DNA of 64,000 bases, taken from NCBI GenBank assembly GCA_022486705.1, contig JAKVKC010000005.1:34753-98752 (forward strand), written 5' to 3'. Source of the DNA: Solobacterium sp. (lineage in GTDB: Bacteria > Bacillota_I > Bacilli_A > Erysipelotrichales > Erysipelotrichaceae). The notes beneath the pieces were generated by a model. That model searched no databases and had not been told where the DNA came from. It saw only the letters and a list, made by a program, of their open reading frames with translations. Positions 44,353-53,138 of this stretch are shown here, piece by piece. Position 1 is the stretch's first letter; the number at the start of each line of letters is the position of its first letter. Made by a program: the position numbers and the translations under genes.

Positions 44353-44979
44353 TGTTGCTCTCCTTTCTACTATTTTTTACTTTTTTGAAATGGGATCTTA
44401 TGCTTTCTCTATCCGGTTCTGTTTGACCCAATCTCCAGCAATTTTCCAAATATTCACGTCCTTGATCCGATTCATTTAGCTCTCTGATGTATGCATCACG
44501 TGCTAAATATAAAAAATCATCAATTTGCATTGTCTGAATCTGCACTAGATTCAGCCCTGTATAATCAATGACAAGCTTTTCAAGCTGAGTATTTTCTTTG
44601 TATATAATTTGATGCTCTGATTCAGGCTGTATCCCCCCTGGATAGTAGGGGATTGTTAGTTTGGGTCATTCTGGAGTGATGATATAAATGTACTGAATTC
44701 TGTAATGAATGACATCGACTCTTCAAGATCGTAGTCATCAAAATCAGAACGTTTCAAAACAACTCGTTCCATGTTGTTGTTGATAATCGAGCAGCAAATA
44801 GAATGGATCTCATCCATCTGAAGATCAATGTCTAATCCGCTGTTTTGCTCACCAGTAATTTTTGCCATTGCATCAAACACCTCTTTGGTCGGCATTTTTA
44901 CAGTAAGACTTCTGTTATCTTTCAATGTGACTTTCCAGTAGCGCCGTTTGATATTGTTAAAATTAAAGCTCATTGCCAT
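44345..44979 (-). CDS. Tail assembly chaperone fusion gpGT by -1 frameshift
   Basis: The upstream 107-codon gene ends CCA AAC TAA, and shifting back one base on CCCAAAC (44665-44659) opens a 104-codon frame to 44345, giving a predicted 211-residue fusion. The T part contains QIDDFLYLARDAYIREL and LENCWRLGQTEPD and has no convincing start of its own. G/GT chaperones bind the tape measure protein, whose gene follows with an 8-nt overlap, exactly as in lambda-like phages. Confidence 0.8.
44631..44665 (-). promoter_or_regulatory. Programmed -1 frameshift signal
   Basis: Slippery heptamer CCCAAAC directly before the TAA stop, a 5-nt spacer, then a 6-bp stem ATCCCC/GGGGAT (44653-44648 with 44636-44631) with an 11-nt loop. 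This is the textbook layout. Confidence 0.8.
44656..44979 (-). CDS. Tail assembly chaperone gpG
   Basis: The 107-residue protein is the unshifted product of the chaperone locus: SFNFNNIKRRYWKVTLKDNRSLTVKMPTK, then an acidic helical part ending SLQNDPN. It lies between the tail tube and tape measure genes. AGGAG precedes the ATG. Confidence 0.8.
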   Translation of the reverse strand: MAMSFNFNNIKRRYWKVTLKDNRSLTVKMPTKEVFDAMAKITGEQNSGLDIDLQMDEIHSICCSIINNNMERVVLKRSDFDDYDLEESMSFITEFSTFISSLQNDPN

Positions 44980-45038
44980 AGTTTTCTCCTATTTCAAAAA
45001 AGGCAGAGTATTTCCCTGCCTTATTTTCCACTTAAATC

Positions 45039-45584
45039 CTACTTAGTTTCTTCCTGATACGTAATAAGGGTTCCGTTTTCGTCCTGTGGAGCTGCCTTAA
45101 ACTCAGCGTCACAAGTTGTTTCCTTAGCTGGATCAAACTTAAGTGAGAATCCTGATTCACTAGATCCGGCAATCATAACCCAAATGTCTCCGTCAATAGC
45201 GTCTACATGGTGCAAGCAAATAGCATATGTCTGACCTTTGTAGTTTTTAATTCCACCAACTTTGACAACTCTGAGCTTTTTATCTGCGTCAGTTGTGACT
45301 GTTGCGGTATCTGATAAATACTTAATCTTGTTTCCATTCCACGTGCAGATTCCTGTTTTAAGAGTAACCTCTTCTTTTGTAAGGATCTTTTTAACAACAA
45401 TCCCACGATCATCCTCTGCTGTGTAATAGGTCGGCTTATAATCGATTGATGCTCCTCCAGAGATATATGCCAAACGGTTCTCGTCCTTACACAAGTCCTC
45501 AATCGTTGGCAGTGCTCCATCGGCTAAAAGTTTAATGTACACATCAGCCGATCCTAAAATAATACGTTCATCATTTGCAGCCAT
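45039..45584 (-). CDS. Major tail (tube) protein
   Basis: The 181-residue beta-rich protein starts MAANDERIILGSADVYIK and ends with DAEFKAAPQDENGTLITYQEE, typical of siphovirus tube proteins with a GTLI ending. ATG at 45584 is chosen: AAAGGA lies 8 nt upstream, whereas an ATG at 45593 overlaps that site. It is placed between the tail-completion and chaperone genes. Confidence 0.8.
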   Translation of the reverse strand: MAANDERIILGSADVYIKLLADGALPTIEDLCKDENRLAYISGGASIDYKPTYYTAEDDRGIVVKKILTKEEVTLKTGICTWNGNKIKYLSDTATVTTDADKKLRVVKVGGIKNYKGQTYAICLHHVDAIDGDIWVMIAGSSESGFSLKFDPAKETTCDAEFKAAPQDENGTLITYQEETK

Positions 45585-45589
45585 TATTG

Positions 45590-45916
45590 TCATCCTTTCT
45601 TCGCATAAAGCGATATATCATAAGTTGTCTGATACATTTTTTCAGTATCTAGCCAATCTCTAGTACGTCTGTAGTTGAGCCCTTTTGACACAATACAGTT
45701 TTCAATCAATGCCTCATTAGCAAAATCTATTTTTTCTGCAGCCCACAGAATAGTGATGTCAGTGCTCGCCAATAGATCTGGATGGTCATCAGCTCCAAAT
45801 GTAGATACGTCTTCTGTGTATATTCCATATGGCAGAGTAGGCTTGATATTGTTATTTTTTTTGATGTTTAATCCTGCTAGCTTCAATAAATCGTATAAAC
45901 TAGACACCTTTTTCAA
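45590..45916 (-). CDS. Tail terminator/completion protein candidate
   Basis: The 108-residue protein begins MKKVSSLYDLLKLAGLNIKK and includes LPYGIYTEDVSTFGADD and YQTTYDISLYAKK. Gene position between a gp10-like and the tube gene, and length, fit a tail terminator (gpU/gp17-like). No clear motif allows a firmer call. Confidence 0.6.
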   Translation of the reverse strand: MKKVSSLYDLLKLAGLNIKKNNNIKPTLPYGIYTEDVSTFGADDHPDLLASTDITILWAAEKIDFANEALIENCIVSKGLNYRRTRDWLDTEKMYQTTYDISLYAKKG

Positions 45917-46307
45917 TCCTCTCTTTCATGTTTTTATAGAATTCTTCTTCATTCTTTTTCGTAGGCTCTGTGAGAAAATCTTCCTTTTTCGTCATATGTC
46001 CATTCCTTGTCATATGTCCGTTGATCAGAAGATGAGTAAGCCTATAATCTGGAGCTTTAACATACCATTGCCAGCCAACTTCCAGCGGATTCGTGCTGAT
46101 TTCTTTCATAGCAATATGTTTTGCGTATTTCCCTGACCTTTTACTGTTTTTTGCTTCCCTAGGCGCGGCAGATTTAGTTTCATCAACTAAATTTTGTGCT
46201 GATTTCTTCGCTTCTTCGGATGCAATCTTTCTGACCAGTGGTTCTTGACCACCCATTAGTTTCATAAATTCGTCAGAGAATTGATCTGCTGTAATAGAAT
46301 TAGGCAT
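45900..46307 (-). CDS. HK97 gp10-like / minor head-tail protein
   Basis: The 135-residue protein is basic and helical, with KSAAPREAKNSKRSGKYAKHI and RLTHLLINGHMTRNG, the pattern of HK97 gp10-like head-tail joining proteins (xRT-G-x-Y and L-x-H-L-x-x-GH blocks). It overlaps its neighbours by 17 and 8 nt. Confidence 0.75.
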   Translation of the reverse strand: MPNSITADQFSDEFMKLMGGQEPLVRKIASEEAKKSAQNLVDETKSAAPREAKNSKRSGKYAKHIAMKEISTNPLEVGWQWYVKAPDYRLTHLLINGHMTRNGHMTKKEDFLTEPTKKNEEEFYKNMKERIEKGV

Positions 46308-46602
46308 AGAGTTTTCTCACAACGAGTTTAATAAACTGATGCCTATACTCGATGTCATCATATGATTTGATATCATAAACATTTCCGCCAATCATTGCTC
46401 TGTAAATCTGCGTATTGCCATCGAGCTTTGACATTGCACTTGAGTATCGAAACTTGAGCGTAATCATGTCCGAAGAAAATTCAGAACCAGCAATAGAATA
46501 TTCGCTATTACCGGTTCTGTTTTCACTAACGGTATGAAACGTTTTGTAAAGGCTCCAGTCTTCTGTGTCGGGATCCTGTTTTTGTATGTTAACTCGTAGC
46601 AT
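46300..46602 (-). CDS. Head closure / head-tail adaptor protein
   Basis: The 100-residue protein starts MLRVNIQKQDPDTEDW, is beta-rich, and has FRYSSAMSKLDGNTQIYRAMIGGNVYDIKSYDD, fitting phage head-tail adaptors (SPP1 gp16-like). ATG at 46602 is used because AGAGGTG lies before it; the upstream frame would overlap the previous gene further. Confidence 0.7.
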   Translation of the reverse strand: MLRVNIQKQDPDTEDWSLYKTFHTVSENRTGNSEYSIAGSEFSSDMITLKFRYSSAMSKLDGNTQIYRAMIGGNVYDIKSYDDIEYRHQFIKLVVRKLYA

Positions 46603-46909
46603 CAGATTCACCTCTAAGATCATTTCTCACTTGATCTAACATTGATTTGACTATTTCTTTGATACGAGCAGTTGCTTGGTCAGACCTAGCATTCCCGTGA
46701 GAATATAAATCATCTGCTAAGATCAGCTGAGCCTCTTTGACGCGGTAGTCATCATCTGGATAGTCAGCTGATACTGCAGATTTGGCGTATTCATCCGTAA
46801 CCTTAATTAGAGCATTTAAACGTTTAACGGTTTTAATGTCATCCGGATCTTCTGACCCTTCATCTATATCAAGGACGATGTAATTAGCCAGTTCGTCAAT
46901 TGTCAGCAT
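46589..46909 (-). CDS. Head-tail connector protein (gp6-like)
   Basis: The 106-residue helical protein begins MLTIDELANYIVLDIDE and ends in an acidic helix. Helix pattern, length and position just after the capsid gene match gp6/gp15-type connectors that stack under the portal. Confidence 0.7.
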   Translation of the reverse strand: MLTIDELANYIVLDIDEGSEDPDDIKTVKRLNALIKVTDEYAKSAVSADYPDDDYRVKEAQLILADDLYSHGNARSDQATARIKEIVKSMLDQVRNDLRGESDATS

Positions 46910-46925
46910 AGTATCCTCCTATCAT

Positions 46926-48071
46926 TTAGGCTGTTGTTGTAGACGAGTTAGCAAACGATACATACTCATACGCAGTATCATCTGTTTTTACCAGATCGAA
47001 TCCTTCAATGACTCTCATGCAGTTGCTATTCTTGCCGAACATATACTGATCAGACGTAGCATATTCGAGATTTTTATAAAGCTTCATTGTAACAGCAGCC
47101 TTTTCAGATCCTACAAACATAGGAGCATGAGTAGCATCAATCATCGGCAATTCTGCATCACTAATTACAAATACATTCATTCCATTAAACATTTTAACGG
47201 ATGCATCGGTAGGGTTCGGCTGCAGAATTGGTCTGCCATCCTTAAATTCTTCATCATCAAGCATCGCAAATCCTGTAGAATTTGTAACAATGTTTCCATC
47301 GATCTTAACAGCTGGATCAAGATCCTTGTTCATAGCCTTCTTCAGTGCTTTCCAGCCAGTGCAAGCAACAGCCGTTTTTCCATCTTTCAGAGTAGCAATG
47401 ATCTTAGCATTCTCTGTGAGGACTGCGTTTTTAACAAACCAACGATTTAAGTAAGCAATAAGCTCGACCTGTTCTGCGCCAAGTAAGATATTTCCAATCG
47501 GAATCAGTTTGCCATAATGCTTGATGGACCATTTAACATTTTTGAGCTTTGGAGCCTCTTTAGAGTCCAGGTCACCACCATCTTCAAATTCAACCAGACC
47601 AGTAAACGTTCCAGTGGAGTCTTCTACTGCAGCAGTTCCGGTCAGTGCTAATGTTGTTTCAACATTGATAATGTCGCGTAGCTGAACATATGATTTCCGC
47701 AGCTCATTGATCTTGTTGCTAATTTCTGTTGGTACAATAGCATTCAGACCATCATCTGACGCAGACCAGTTCATTGACTTACGCTCAGTTTCCGTAAGGT
47801 CCTTATGCGACAGATACTTTGCCATAACAACCCATGGATTGCATTCCTGTCCTTTAGTTGCCTTATTCTCCTTTTCTTCAATCTGTTCATCTGTTGGTGC
47901 ATTTGCTTCAGCTGTGTAGATGGCTTTCTCTACAGCGTATGCTTTTGCACTTTCGTTGTAGGCATCCATTTCCTTCTGAGCCTCATCAGCCTTTGACTGA
48001 TCGCTCAGGCCCTTTGCTGCGTCCAAATGCTTCTGCATTGCGGCCAGCAGCTCGCGCATTTTCTTGTTCAT
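46926..48071 (-). CDS. Major capsid protein, HK97 fold
   Basis: The 381-residue protein has an N-terminal delta/scaffold helix (~1-100, rich in E, A and K) that the protease would remove, then the capsid domain with IVPTEISNKINELRKSYVQLRDIINVE and a C-terminal YMFGKNSNCMRVIEGFDLVKTDDTAYEYV block. It directly follows the protease gene, the HK97 order portal-protease-capsid. Confidence 0.9.
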   Translation of the reverse strand: MNKKMRELLAAMQKHLDAAKGLSDQSKADEAQKEMDAYNESAKAYAVEKAIYTAEANAPTDEQIEEKENKATKGQECNPWVVMAKYLSHKDLTETERKSMNWSASDDGLNAIVPTEISNKINELRKSYVQLRDIINVETTLALTGTAAVEDSTGTFTGLVEFEDGGDLDSKEAPKLKNVKWSIKHYGKLIPIGNILLGAEQVELIAYLNRWFVKNAVLTENAKIIATLKDGKTAVACTGWKALKKAMNKDLDPAVKIDGNIVTNSTGFAMLDDEEFKDGRPILQPNPTDASVKMFNGMNVFVISDAELPMIDATHAPMFVGSEKAAVTMKLYKNLEYATSDQYMFGKNSNCMRVIEGFDLVKTDDTAYEYVSFANSSTTTA

Positions 48072-48905
48072 CTAGTTTTTTTCCTCCTTACTTTCCGAAC
48101 AAAAAGCCGACTCATTTAATAAGTCGACTCTTGCCTGTGCGATTTCGACCGCCAGGCTTATATCATCAGATTTTCCATTAGGCTCTTCTGCCTGTTTTTC
48201 GACTGGCTGTTGCTCTTCGCCTTCGCTTTCTGGATCATCTGCGATATCCTTTTTCATTGCTTCTAAGCTTTTAGTTACTCCAGCTGTTTTAACAGCCGGA
48301 ACAGTGACTAAAGATACTTCATACGCATCTTCAATGTTGTCTATCATAAACGTGCACGTCTTTCCGTCATACACTCTTCCAGGGAAATGCTTGCATATTC
48401 CATCGTTCATGTTGTCTACTCCGCAAATGCTGCAGACAAGAGATTTGCATGAGAACCCAACACTGCATTCCTTTTTGATACCTGCCTGGATCTCCGAAAT
48501 AAGATCCTTGTTGCTGTCTGTCCGCACCATATACAGCTTTGCAACTAGCGTTTTTACAGGATTGCCTTGCTCGTTCAGCTCTGAATCAGACTCATCAATC
48601 TGTGTGTCATAAATACGTGCAACTTCATTGTCTACGTCGGTCCAGTCATGGTTTTTGATCAGTGGCCGTCCAATAAATGCATTTGATAATGCAGTGAGAC
48701 TATCGTCCGACATGCTTTCATACTGCCGATCAACACAATTGTTCTCCATTGCTAGCTTAAAAGTAAATACATCTTCAGCAGTTAAGTCCTTCATTGTATA
48801 ACTATTAATTTTCTTCAAATCATCCTTTGTAATCTTCAATGTCTTAATCAATGCAGATTTTTCAATTGTGCTATTTGCAACTACTTTTTTTACATGACCG
48901 CTCAT
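48072..48905 (-). CDS. Prohead protease with a Cys-rich insertion
   Basis: The 277-residue protein is a serine protease candidate of the HK97 group: histidine in LIKNHDW, serine in KKECSVGFSCKS, and the terminal strand YEVSLVTVPAV. Unusually, between these is CSICGVDNMNDGICKHFPG, a Cx2C...CxH cluster that could bind zinc. The acidic C-terminus may act as scaffold. It overlaps portal by one base and abuts the capsid gene. Confidence 0.75.
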   Translation of the reverse strand: MSGHVKKVVANSTIEKSALIKTLKITKDDLKKINSYTMKDLTAEDVFTFKLAMENNCVDRQYESMSDDSLTALSNAFIGRPLIKNHDWTDVDNEVARIYDTQIDESDSELNEQGNPVKTLVAKLYMVRTDSNKDLISEIQAGIKKECSVGFSCKSLVCSICGVDNMNDGICKHFPGRVYDGKTCTFMIDNIEDAYEVSLVTVPAVKTAGVTKSLEAMKKDIADDPESEGEEQQPVEKQAEEPNGKSDDISLAVEIAQARVDLLNESAFCSESKEEKN

Positions 48906-50140
48906 TATTTATCTCCTTTATATTGGCTGCCAACTGATGCAAGCGGAATCGTTGCTCCATTGCCAATCAGCTGATCTCCACCATCCTTGTGTGGCAGGTC
49001 CAGATAGTCTCTAGCTTCATTCGGCGTCAGCACGAACGATCCAACCGCAGATACTAAATACTCCATCTGCGACTTAGAATCAGCTCTCAGCACACTGTTG
49101 ACATTGAACTTTGGCCGGAACCCATTTGCCATCTGCTCTGATGTTATCAATTTATATTCAATCTCTTCTTCGTACTGCTTTAAGATATAAAGCAATGTAT
49201 CTGTATAGAATGCCAGGTTTTGTGCTTCAACTGACGAGTATGAACTCTTAGACAAATCGTTAACTTGATATGGCTTAATGCCAAAGGCAGCGCAGATCTG
49301 TGACGCAGTATATTCTTTTATTTCCAAGAACTGGCTGTCAGCCAGCTTGTTCTGTGCCAGCGCCTGGATGCTGACTCCCTGTGGCAGCGGAATAAGTGTT
49401 TTGACGCTCGCCCTTCCCGTTGCATATTTTTCAATTTTAGACAGCATCAAGCGTTCCTGCTCATCACTCAAATCAGACGTATAAGTGACAACATTATGAG
49501 CAGACATTCCATTTTCATAGGAATCATTGACTACCTTCTGCGCATTAATATTTCCTTTGATCGAGCTCGCCAATTGTTCTTGAACTGATAGCCCAACAAT
49601 GCCGTCAAACGTTGTTGCGGTCTTAAAATGGAGTATCTGTTCTGACCCAAACTTATATCTTTTGCCGCCAACGTTGTAAATATACCAAATGTCAGGAACA
49701 TTACTAAGCAGTTTTTGATCATCGTAATAGATCTGGACCTGCTGTGATGGCAAGATCCACAATTGCATCGTCTTACCGGCTCCTGTTATTAAACAGTACG
49801 CATTTCCGTAATGGCTTCGATTGATTTCGACTGTAGACCAGAATGTTGATGCGGTCATATATGGATTTGGCCTAGTTTTCAGGACTCTGTATAAAGGATC
49901 TTCATACGCTTCTCTTGATCCTTGTCCTGGAATGTTTTGAATCAGTTTAAGTGGAAGTTTGCCGACTGATTCTGAAAGAATCTTAAGGCATGCAAAATAT
50001 GTTGCTTCAGACAATGCAGATTTATCTGTATCTGCAATCCCTAAGAACTCCATCCAGCTCTGCATAGAGTCAGAGACAACTGATGCAGATTTTGACTTAT
50101 TTCCATGTATTAAATTGCTTATCTTTTTTCGCAGTCCCAT
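48905..50140 (-). CDS. Portal protein, HK97 family
   Basis: The 411-residue protein forms the dodecameric portal. Features are SEATYFACLKILSESVGKLPLKL near residue 45, PNPYMTASTFWSTVEINRSHYGNAY near 92, KPYQVNDLSKSSYSSVEAQNLAFYTDTL, and LTPNEARDYLDLPHKDGGDQLI at the C-terminus, all typical of the family. It lies 8 nt after the large terminase gene. Confidence 0.95.
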   Translation of the reverse strand: MGLRKKISNLIHGNKSKSASVVSDSMQSWMEFLGIADTDKSALSEATYFACLKILSESVGKLPLKLIQNIPGQGSREAYEDPLYRVLKTRPNPYMTASTFWSTVEINRSHYGNAYCLITGAGKTMQLWILPSQQVQIYYDDQKLLSNVPDIWYIYNVGGKRYKFGSEQILHFKTATTFDGIVGLSVQEQLASSIKGNINAQKVVNDSYENGMSAHNVVTYTSDLSDEQERLMLSKIEKYATGRASVKTLIPLPQGVSIQALAQNKLADSQFLEIKEYTASQICAAFGIKPYQVNDLSKSSYSSVEAQNLAFYTDTLLYILKQYEEEIEYKLITSEQMANGFRPKFNVNSVLRADSKSQMEYLVSAVGSFVLTPNEARDYLDLPHKDGGDQLIGNGATIPLASVGSQYKGDK

Positions 50141-50148
50141 AAGCCCTC

Positions 50149-51876
50149 CTATATATCCATGTTTAAGAAACGTTCCAGTGAACTAGCTGCATTCACTTTC
50201 GCTTTTCCTAATTTCAAATATGCTGTATGTGCATCTACCCAGGCATCGTCTGGATCAATACGCCGTGTTCGCGCATTAGGCATTTTGTCTATCTTGATTT
50301 CATCAAAACTATTCGCAACTGTAATCGCATTAACCACAGACCAGCGGAACAGTTGCTGATCAGCGTTATATTTAACCTTCCCACTTTTAACAAGAAGCTG
50401 AATATCTACGGTGGCATCGTTAAGAAATCTGCAGCTCTGCTTTATCTCCAACAGCGGACACCCAAATGATTCGAGATCTTTCATAACGCCATCGGCATTA
50501 TGCGGATCAAAACCGATTGCTGACAGTTTGAATCCATATGTTGATATTAGGTCCCGCAGCATTTTGAAGATGAAACTGTAATCATTTTTAAAATCGGTCT
50601 CTCCACCTGTAACAGTTATCTGACCGGACTCTTCCCATATATCATACGGAGCAACGTCAGACCGTATATGTTCTTCCAGGCGGCCCCTTGGCATCCAACT
50701 ATGAGACCATTCATAGAATGTCCCATCAGTCTGTGGAAACTCAATATGAATAGAAGTAAGGTCTCCTCCGCTCGAAAAATCCAAGCCAAGATATCCTTCG
50801 TTTCCACGCATATCTTCTAATTTTAAATCACACGCCGAGTGTTCGAAGGCGGATGAATCAACGAACTTACGGTCAAACTCTTCTGACCATAGATTAAGAT
50901 TTTTCTGGAAATAGTCAGAAAGATCAGATCCTCCGACCTGCCGTGCAGAGTTCATTGCGCCAACCAAGTTACCCATGCCTTCCTTTGTAGTGCTCAAATA
51001 AGGATTGGCTTTCCAAAATAAATTTTTGTCAAATCTATCGTCGCCTTCATCCAAACAATAAATATCTACAAAAAAATCATCTAGCTTAGCTGATCCTGTC
51101 AGGACTCCAATTGCTAGCTTATCCATGTCGTGGCAAAAGCTGTTCTTTTGTTTTCCTCGCGTTGTAATCATTGATATCAATGTTTCCGGCAATGCCATTG
51201 TCCCGTTGTAAAGCGCTTTGTAGACACTGTTGTCTGGGTGCTGATGTAGTTCATCGATTGATGCATATATTGATCTAAATCCATCATCAAGACCGCCCTC
51301 TTTGGACAGTGCTTCAATCGTGCAGTTTGTATCTTTGCTTATAATCGTCGCAATGTAGTCCTTTATTGTAAATCTGGATAACAGATCAGGATCGCCTTTA
51401 ATGAAGTTTGACATTTCGGTCCAGGCTAATTTTGCCTGGCGCTTTTTTGTTGCTGCAGTAAATAGTTTTCCTTCGTTGTAACCGCAAAACGCTGAAATAT
51501 AAACTCCCATGATTCCGTTTTCCATGGTCTTACCATTTTGCCGTGCCATAGATTTGTACGAACGCCTGAAACGTCTGTTATTGCGCTTATCCATCCATCC
51601 AAAACGTGATCCAATATCAAACGCTTGGCTTGGCAGCAGTTTCAGAGGCCTAGGAGCGCTCCCTTCAATGAGAGTAAGCTCATTCGCAAATGTTAAAATT
51701 CGATTGCTCATCTTTCTGTCCCAGTGGTATGGAAGATCTTTCGTATCTTGCATATTGAGATCATCTAAGTGTCGTTTGCAGCTCAAATAATGGTATCTAT
51801 TAGACGGTATTTTGCAATCAACGACATCCTTTGCATATGCAGTAACTGGATCAGTGCGATACAACGAACTTGTCAA
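50149..51876 (-). CDS. terL: Terminase large subunit
   Basis: The 575-residue packaging motor has an ATPase domain with Walker A-like SMARQNGKT near residue 110 and Walker B ASIDELHQHPD, a coupling ITTRGK motif, and a C-terminal RNase H-like nuclease beginning GLDFSSGGDLTS with further acidic residues (FDPHNADGV, IDPDDAWVDA). It is the HK97/P27-linked type. Its start overlaps the small subunit gene by 26 nt. Confidence 0.95.
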   Translation of the reverse strand: MTSSLYRTDPVTAYAKDVVDCKIPSNRYHYLSCKRHLDDLNMQDTKDLPYHWDRKMSNRILTFANELTLIEGSAPRPLKLLPSQAFDIGSRFGWMDKRNNRRFRRSYKSMARQNGKTMENGIMGVYISAFCGYNEGKLFTAATKKRQAKLAWTEMSNFIKGDPDLLSRFTIKDYIATIISKDTNCTIEALSKEGGLDDGFRSIYASIDELHQHPDNSVYKALYNGTMALPETLISMITTRGKQKNSFCHDMDKLAIGVLTGSAKLDDFFVDIYCLDEGDDRFDKNLFWKANPYLSTTKEGMGNLVGAMNSARQVGGSDLSDYFQKNLNLWSEEFDRKFVDSSAFEHSACDLKLEDMRGNEGYLGLDFSSGGDLTSIHIEFPQTDGTFYEWSHSWMPRGRLEEHIRSDVAPYDIWEESGQITVTGGETDFKNDYSFIFKMLRDLISTYGFKLSAIGFDPHNADGVMKDLESFGCPLLEIKQSCRFLNDATVDIQLLVKSGKVKYNADQQLFRWSVVNAITVANSFDEIKIDKMPNARTRRIDPDDAWVDAHTAYLKLGKAKVNAASSLERFLNMDI

Positions 51877-52318
51877 ACTTGTTTACCTTTTTTTCAGTAT
51901 CAAGGACTGGATCTACGCTTGGCACTGATAGCCTGTTGCGAGACTCTGGAGACATTCCAAGCGCATTCTGCGTGGCCCGCATTTGCTTGAAATAGCGGTC
52001 CTGCAGCCGCGATATTTTGCCATATGCATCAGATGTTACGGACAGTTCATTCATTTGCGCCGATACTTTATAGTAATTGTCCCTGGATATGACATATGAA
52101 GCTATTGTGTCTACATCAAGTGCTGACACAAGACCAACTTTTGCCTGCAATGCAACTACAACATCAAATTCTTTTCTCTGATCACTCGTTAAATAGTCAG
52201 GTGGTTCAATTGCATTTTTCAGTGCCTTAACTCGCGTTTTCACTGCTTTTTTTGCCTGGATTTGAGCTTTTGATAGATGTTTTTTTGTCTTCTCAACAGC
52301 AACTGTTTTTGCTGGCAT
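51851..52318 (-). CDS. terS: Terminase small subunit, P27 family
   Basis: The 155-residue protein recognises the packaging site. Features are a basic N-terminus, PPDYLTSDQRKEFDVVVALQA, LDVDTIASYVISRDNYYKV and LGMSPESRNRLSVP, the P27-family pattern. It precedes terL with an overlap and follows the HNH nuclease gene. Confidence 0.9.
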   Translation of the reverse strand: MPAKTVAVEKTKKHLSKAQIQAKKAVKTRVKALKNAIEPPDYLTSDQRKEFDVVVALQAKVGLVSALDVDTIASYVISRDNYYKVSAQMNELSVTSDAYGKISRLQDRYFKQMRATQNALGMSPESRNRLSVPSVDPVLDTEKKVNKFDKFVVSH

Positions 52319-52402
52319 ATGTCCTCCTTATCCTAATCTGGGATATTTCTGATCGGGGAGCCTTTACACGTTGTCCTCATGTGCGCCGTTCTTCCACGGC
52401 GC

Positions 52403-52858
52403 CTAAAACTTTTCAACATACCCCCCTGGTTTCCCACAGTGGTCTTGCTGATACATGTCATATTCTTTGAAGTACGGCTTTCTCCGCCCATGCCGAATAT
52501 CATGGTGGCCATGGCACAATCCTATTAAGTTATCCTGGTCAAGACGGCCGAAGAACGACATAGATATAGGCACTATATGGTGAATCTCTGTAGCTGGGTT
52601 GACGTCTTTCTTGTTTCTCAGCCCAAGCCTGTACTCGTTCAGGCAGTCAATGCACCAGCCGCCGTGCAAATGGTAGTACCTTGACTTTGCTAGCCGCCAA
52701 TCATTCGAGTTGTAAAAGGATTTAGCACCTGGATCTACATGCCTCTTCCATTCCTTTCTTCTCGATACATTGTCTGCAGCATACTTCTTTGCGCAAGCCT
52801 TACAGTATCTCTGACCATAAGGTATCGGCTTTCCACATTTTGCACAGAGCTTAAGCAT
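52403..52858 (-). CDS. HNH endonuclease
   Basis: The 151-residue protein has an N-terminal zinc ribbon (CAKCGKPIPYGQRYCKAC) and the HNH core EIHHIVPISM ... DNLIGLCHGHHDIRHG. In cos phages of the HK97 type an HNH protein beside the terminase helps cut packaged DNA. It is the first gene of the late operon. The 84-nt gap to terS shows no gene. Confidence 0.9.
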   Translation of the reverse strand: MLKLCAKCGKPIPYGQRYCKACAKKYAADNVSRRKEWKRHVDPGAKSFYNSNDWRLAKSRYYHLHGGWCIDCLNEYRLGLRNKKDVNPATEIHHIVPISMSFFGRLDQDNLIGLCHGHHDIRHGRRKPYFKEYDMYQQDHCGKPGGYVEKF

Positions 52859-52874
52859 TACCTATATTGTCCTC

Positions 52875-52945
52875 CAGACATATTGTCTGTTTATATTCTT
52901 GCAGCGGTAGAGGGGGAAATCATATATGACAGGTTTAACCGCTGC
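52875..52945. other. Nested inverted repeats, possible cos region
   Basis: Three dyads lie between the late promoter and the HNH gene: CAGACA/TGTCTG (52875-52889), an 8-bp pair GCAGCGGT/ACCGCTGC (52901-52908 and 52938-52945), and the palindrome TCATATATGA (52920-52929) inside it. Position beside HNH and terminase fits a cohesive-end site. The rest of the gap 52859-53136 holds the promoter, repeats and terminator listed next. Confidence 0.4.
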
Positions 52946-52992
52946 CGTAAGAAAAAGGACGCAGATCTCTCTGTGCCTTTTCTTCAACTCTA

Positions 52993-53020
52993 ATAATATC
53001 TTTTATATGGCCGGTAACAA
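52993..53020 (-). promoter_or_regulatory. Candidate late promoter
   Basis: On the minus strand TTGTTA (53020-53015), a 16-nt spacer and TATTAT (52998-52993), 135 nt before the HNH gene. It lies between an upstream terminator and the late genes. Confidence 0.45.
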
Positions 53021-53041
53021 GAGTACAAATGTGTGCATCAA

Positions 53042-53104
53042 CGGACATTTGCGGTCATTTACGGACATATGTGTGCATATGTAGGCAAAAGCGGACATTT
53101 GCGG
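53042..53104. repeat. CGGACAT repeats upstream of the late promoter
   Basis: CGGACATTTGCGG occurs at 53042-53054 and 53092-53104, with a third CGGACAT at 53062 and GTGTGCAT at 53031 and 53071. They start 22 nt upstream of the candidate late -35 and look like activator sites. Confidence 0.5.
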
Positions 53105-53106
53105 CA

Positions 53107-53138
53107 ATAAAAAATGCTAACCCATAAGGGAAAGCATT
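53107..53138 (-). terminator. Terminator after the ArpU-like gene
   Basis: On the minus strand AATGCT/AGCATT and CCC/GGG stems separated by an AA/AA internal loop, 4-nt loop, followed by a T-run. It separates early/middle transcription from the late operon. Confidence 0.75.

Noticed and set aside
53031..53104. CGGACAT repeats as a CRISPR array or replication iterons
   Set aside because: Only two full copies with unequal spacing and no spacer-like unique segments; the site before the late promoter suits regulator binding better.
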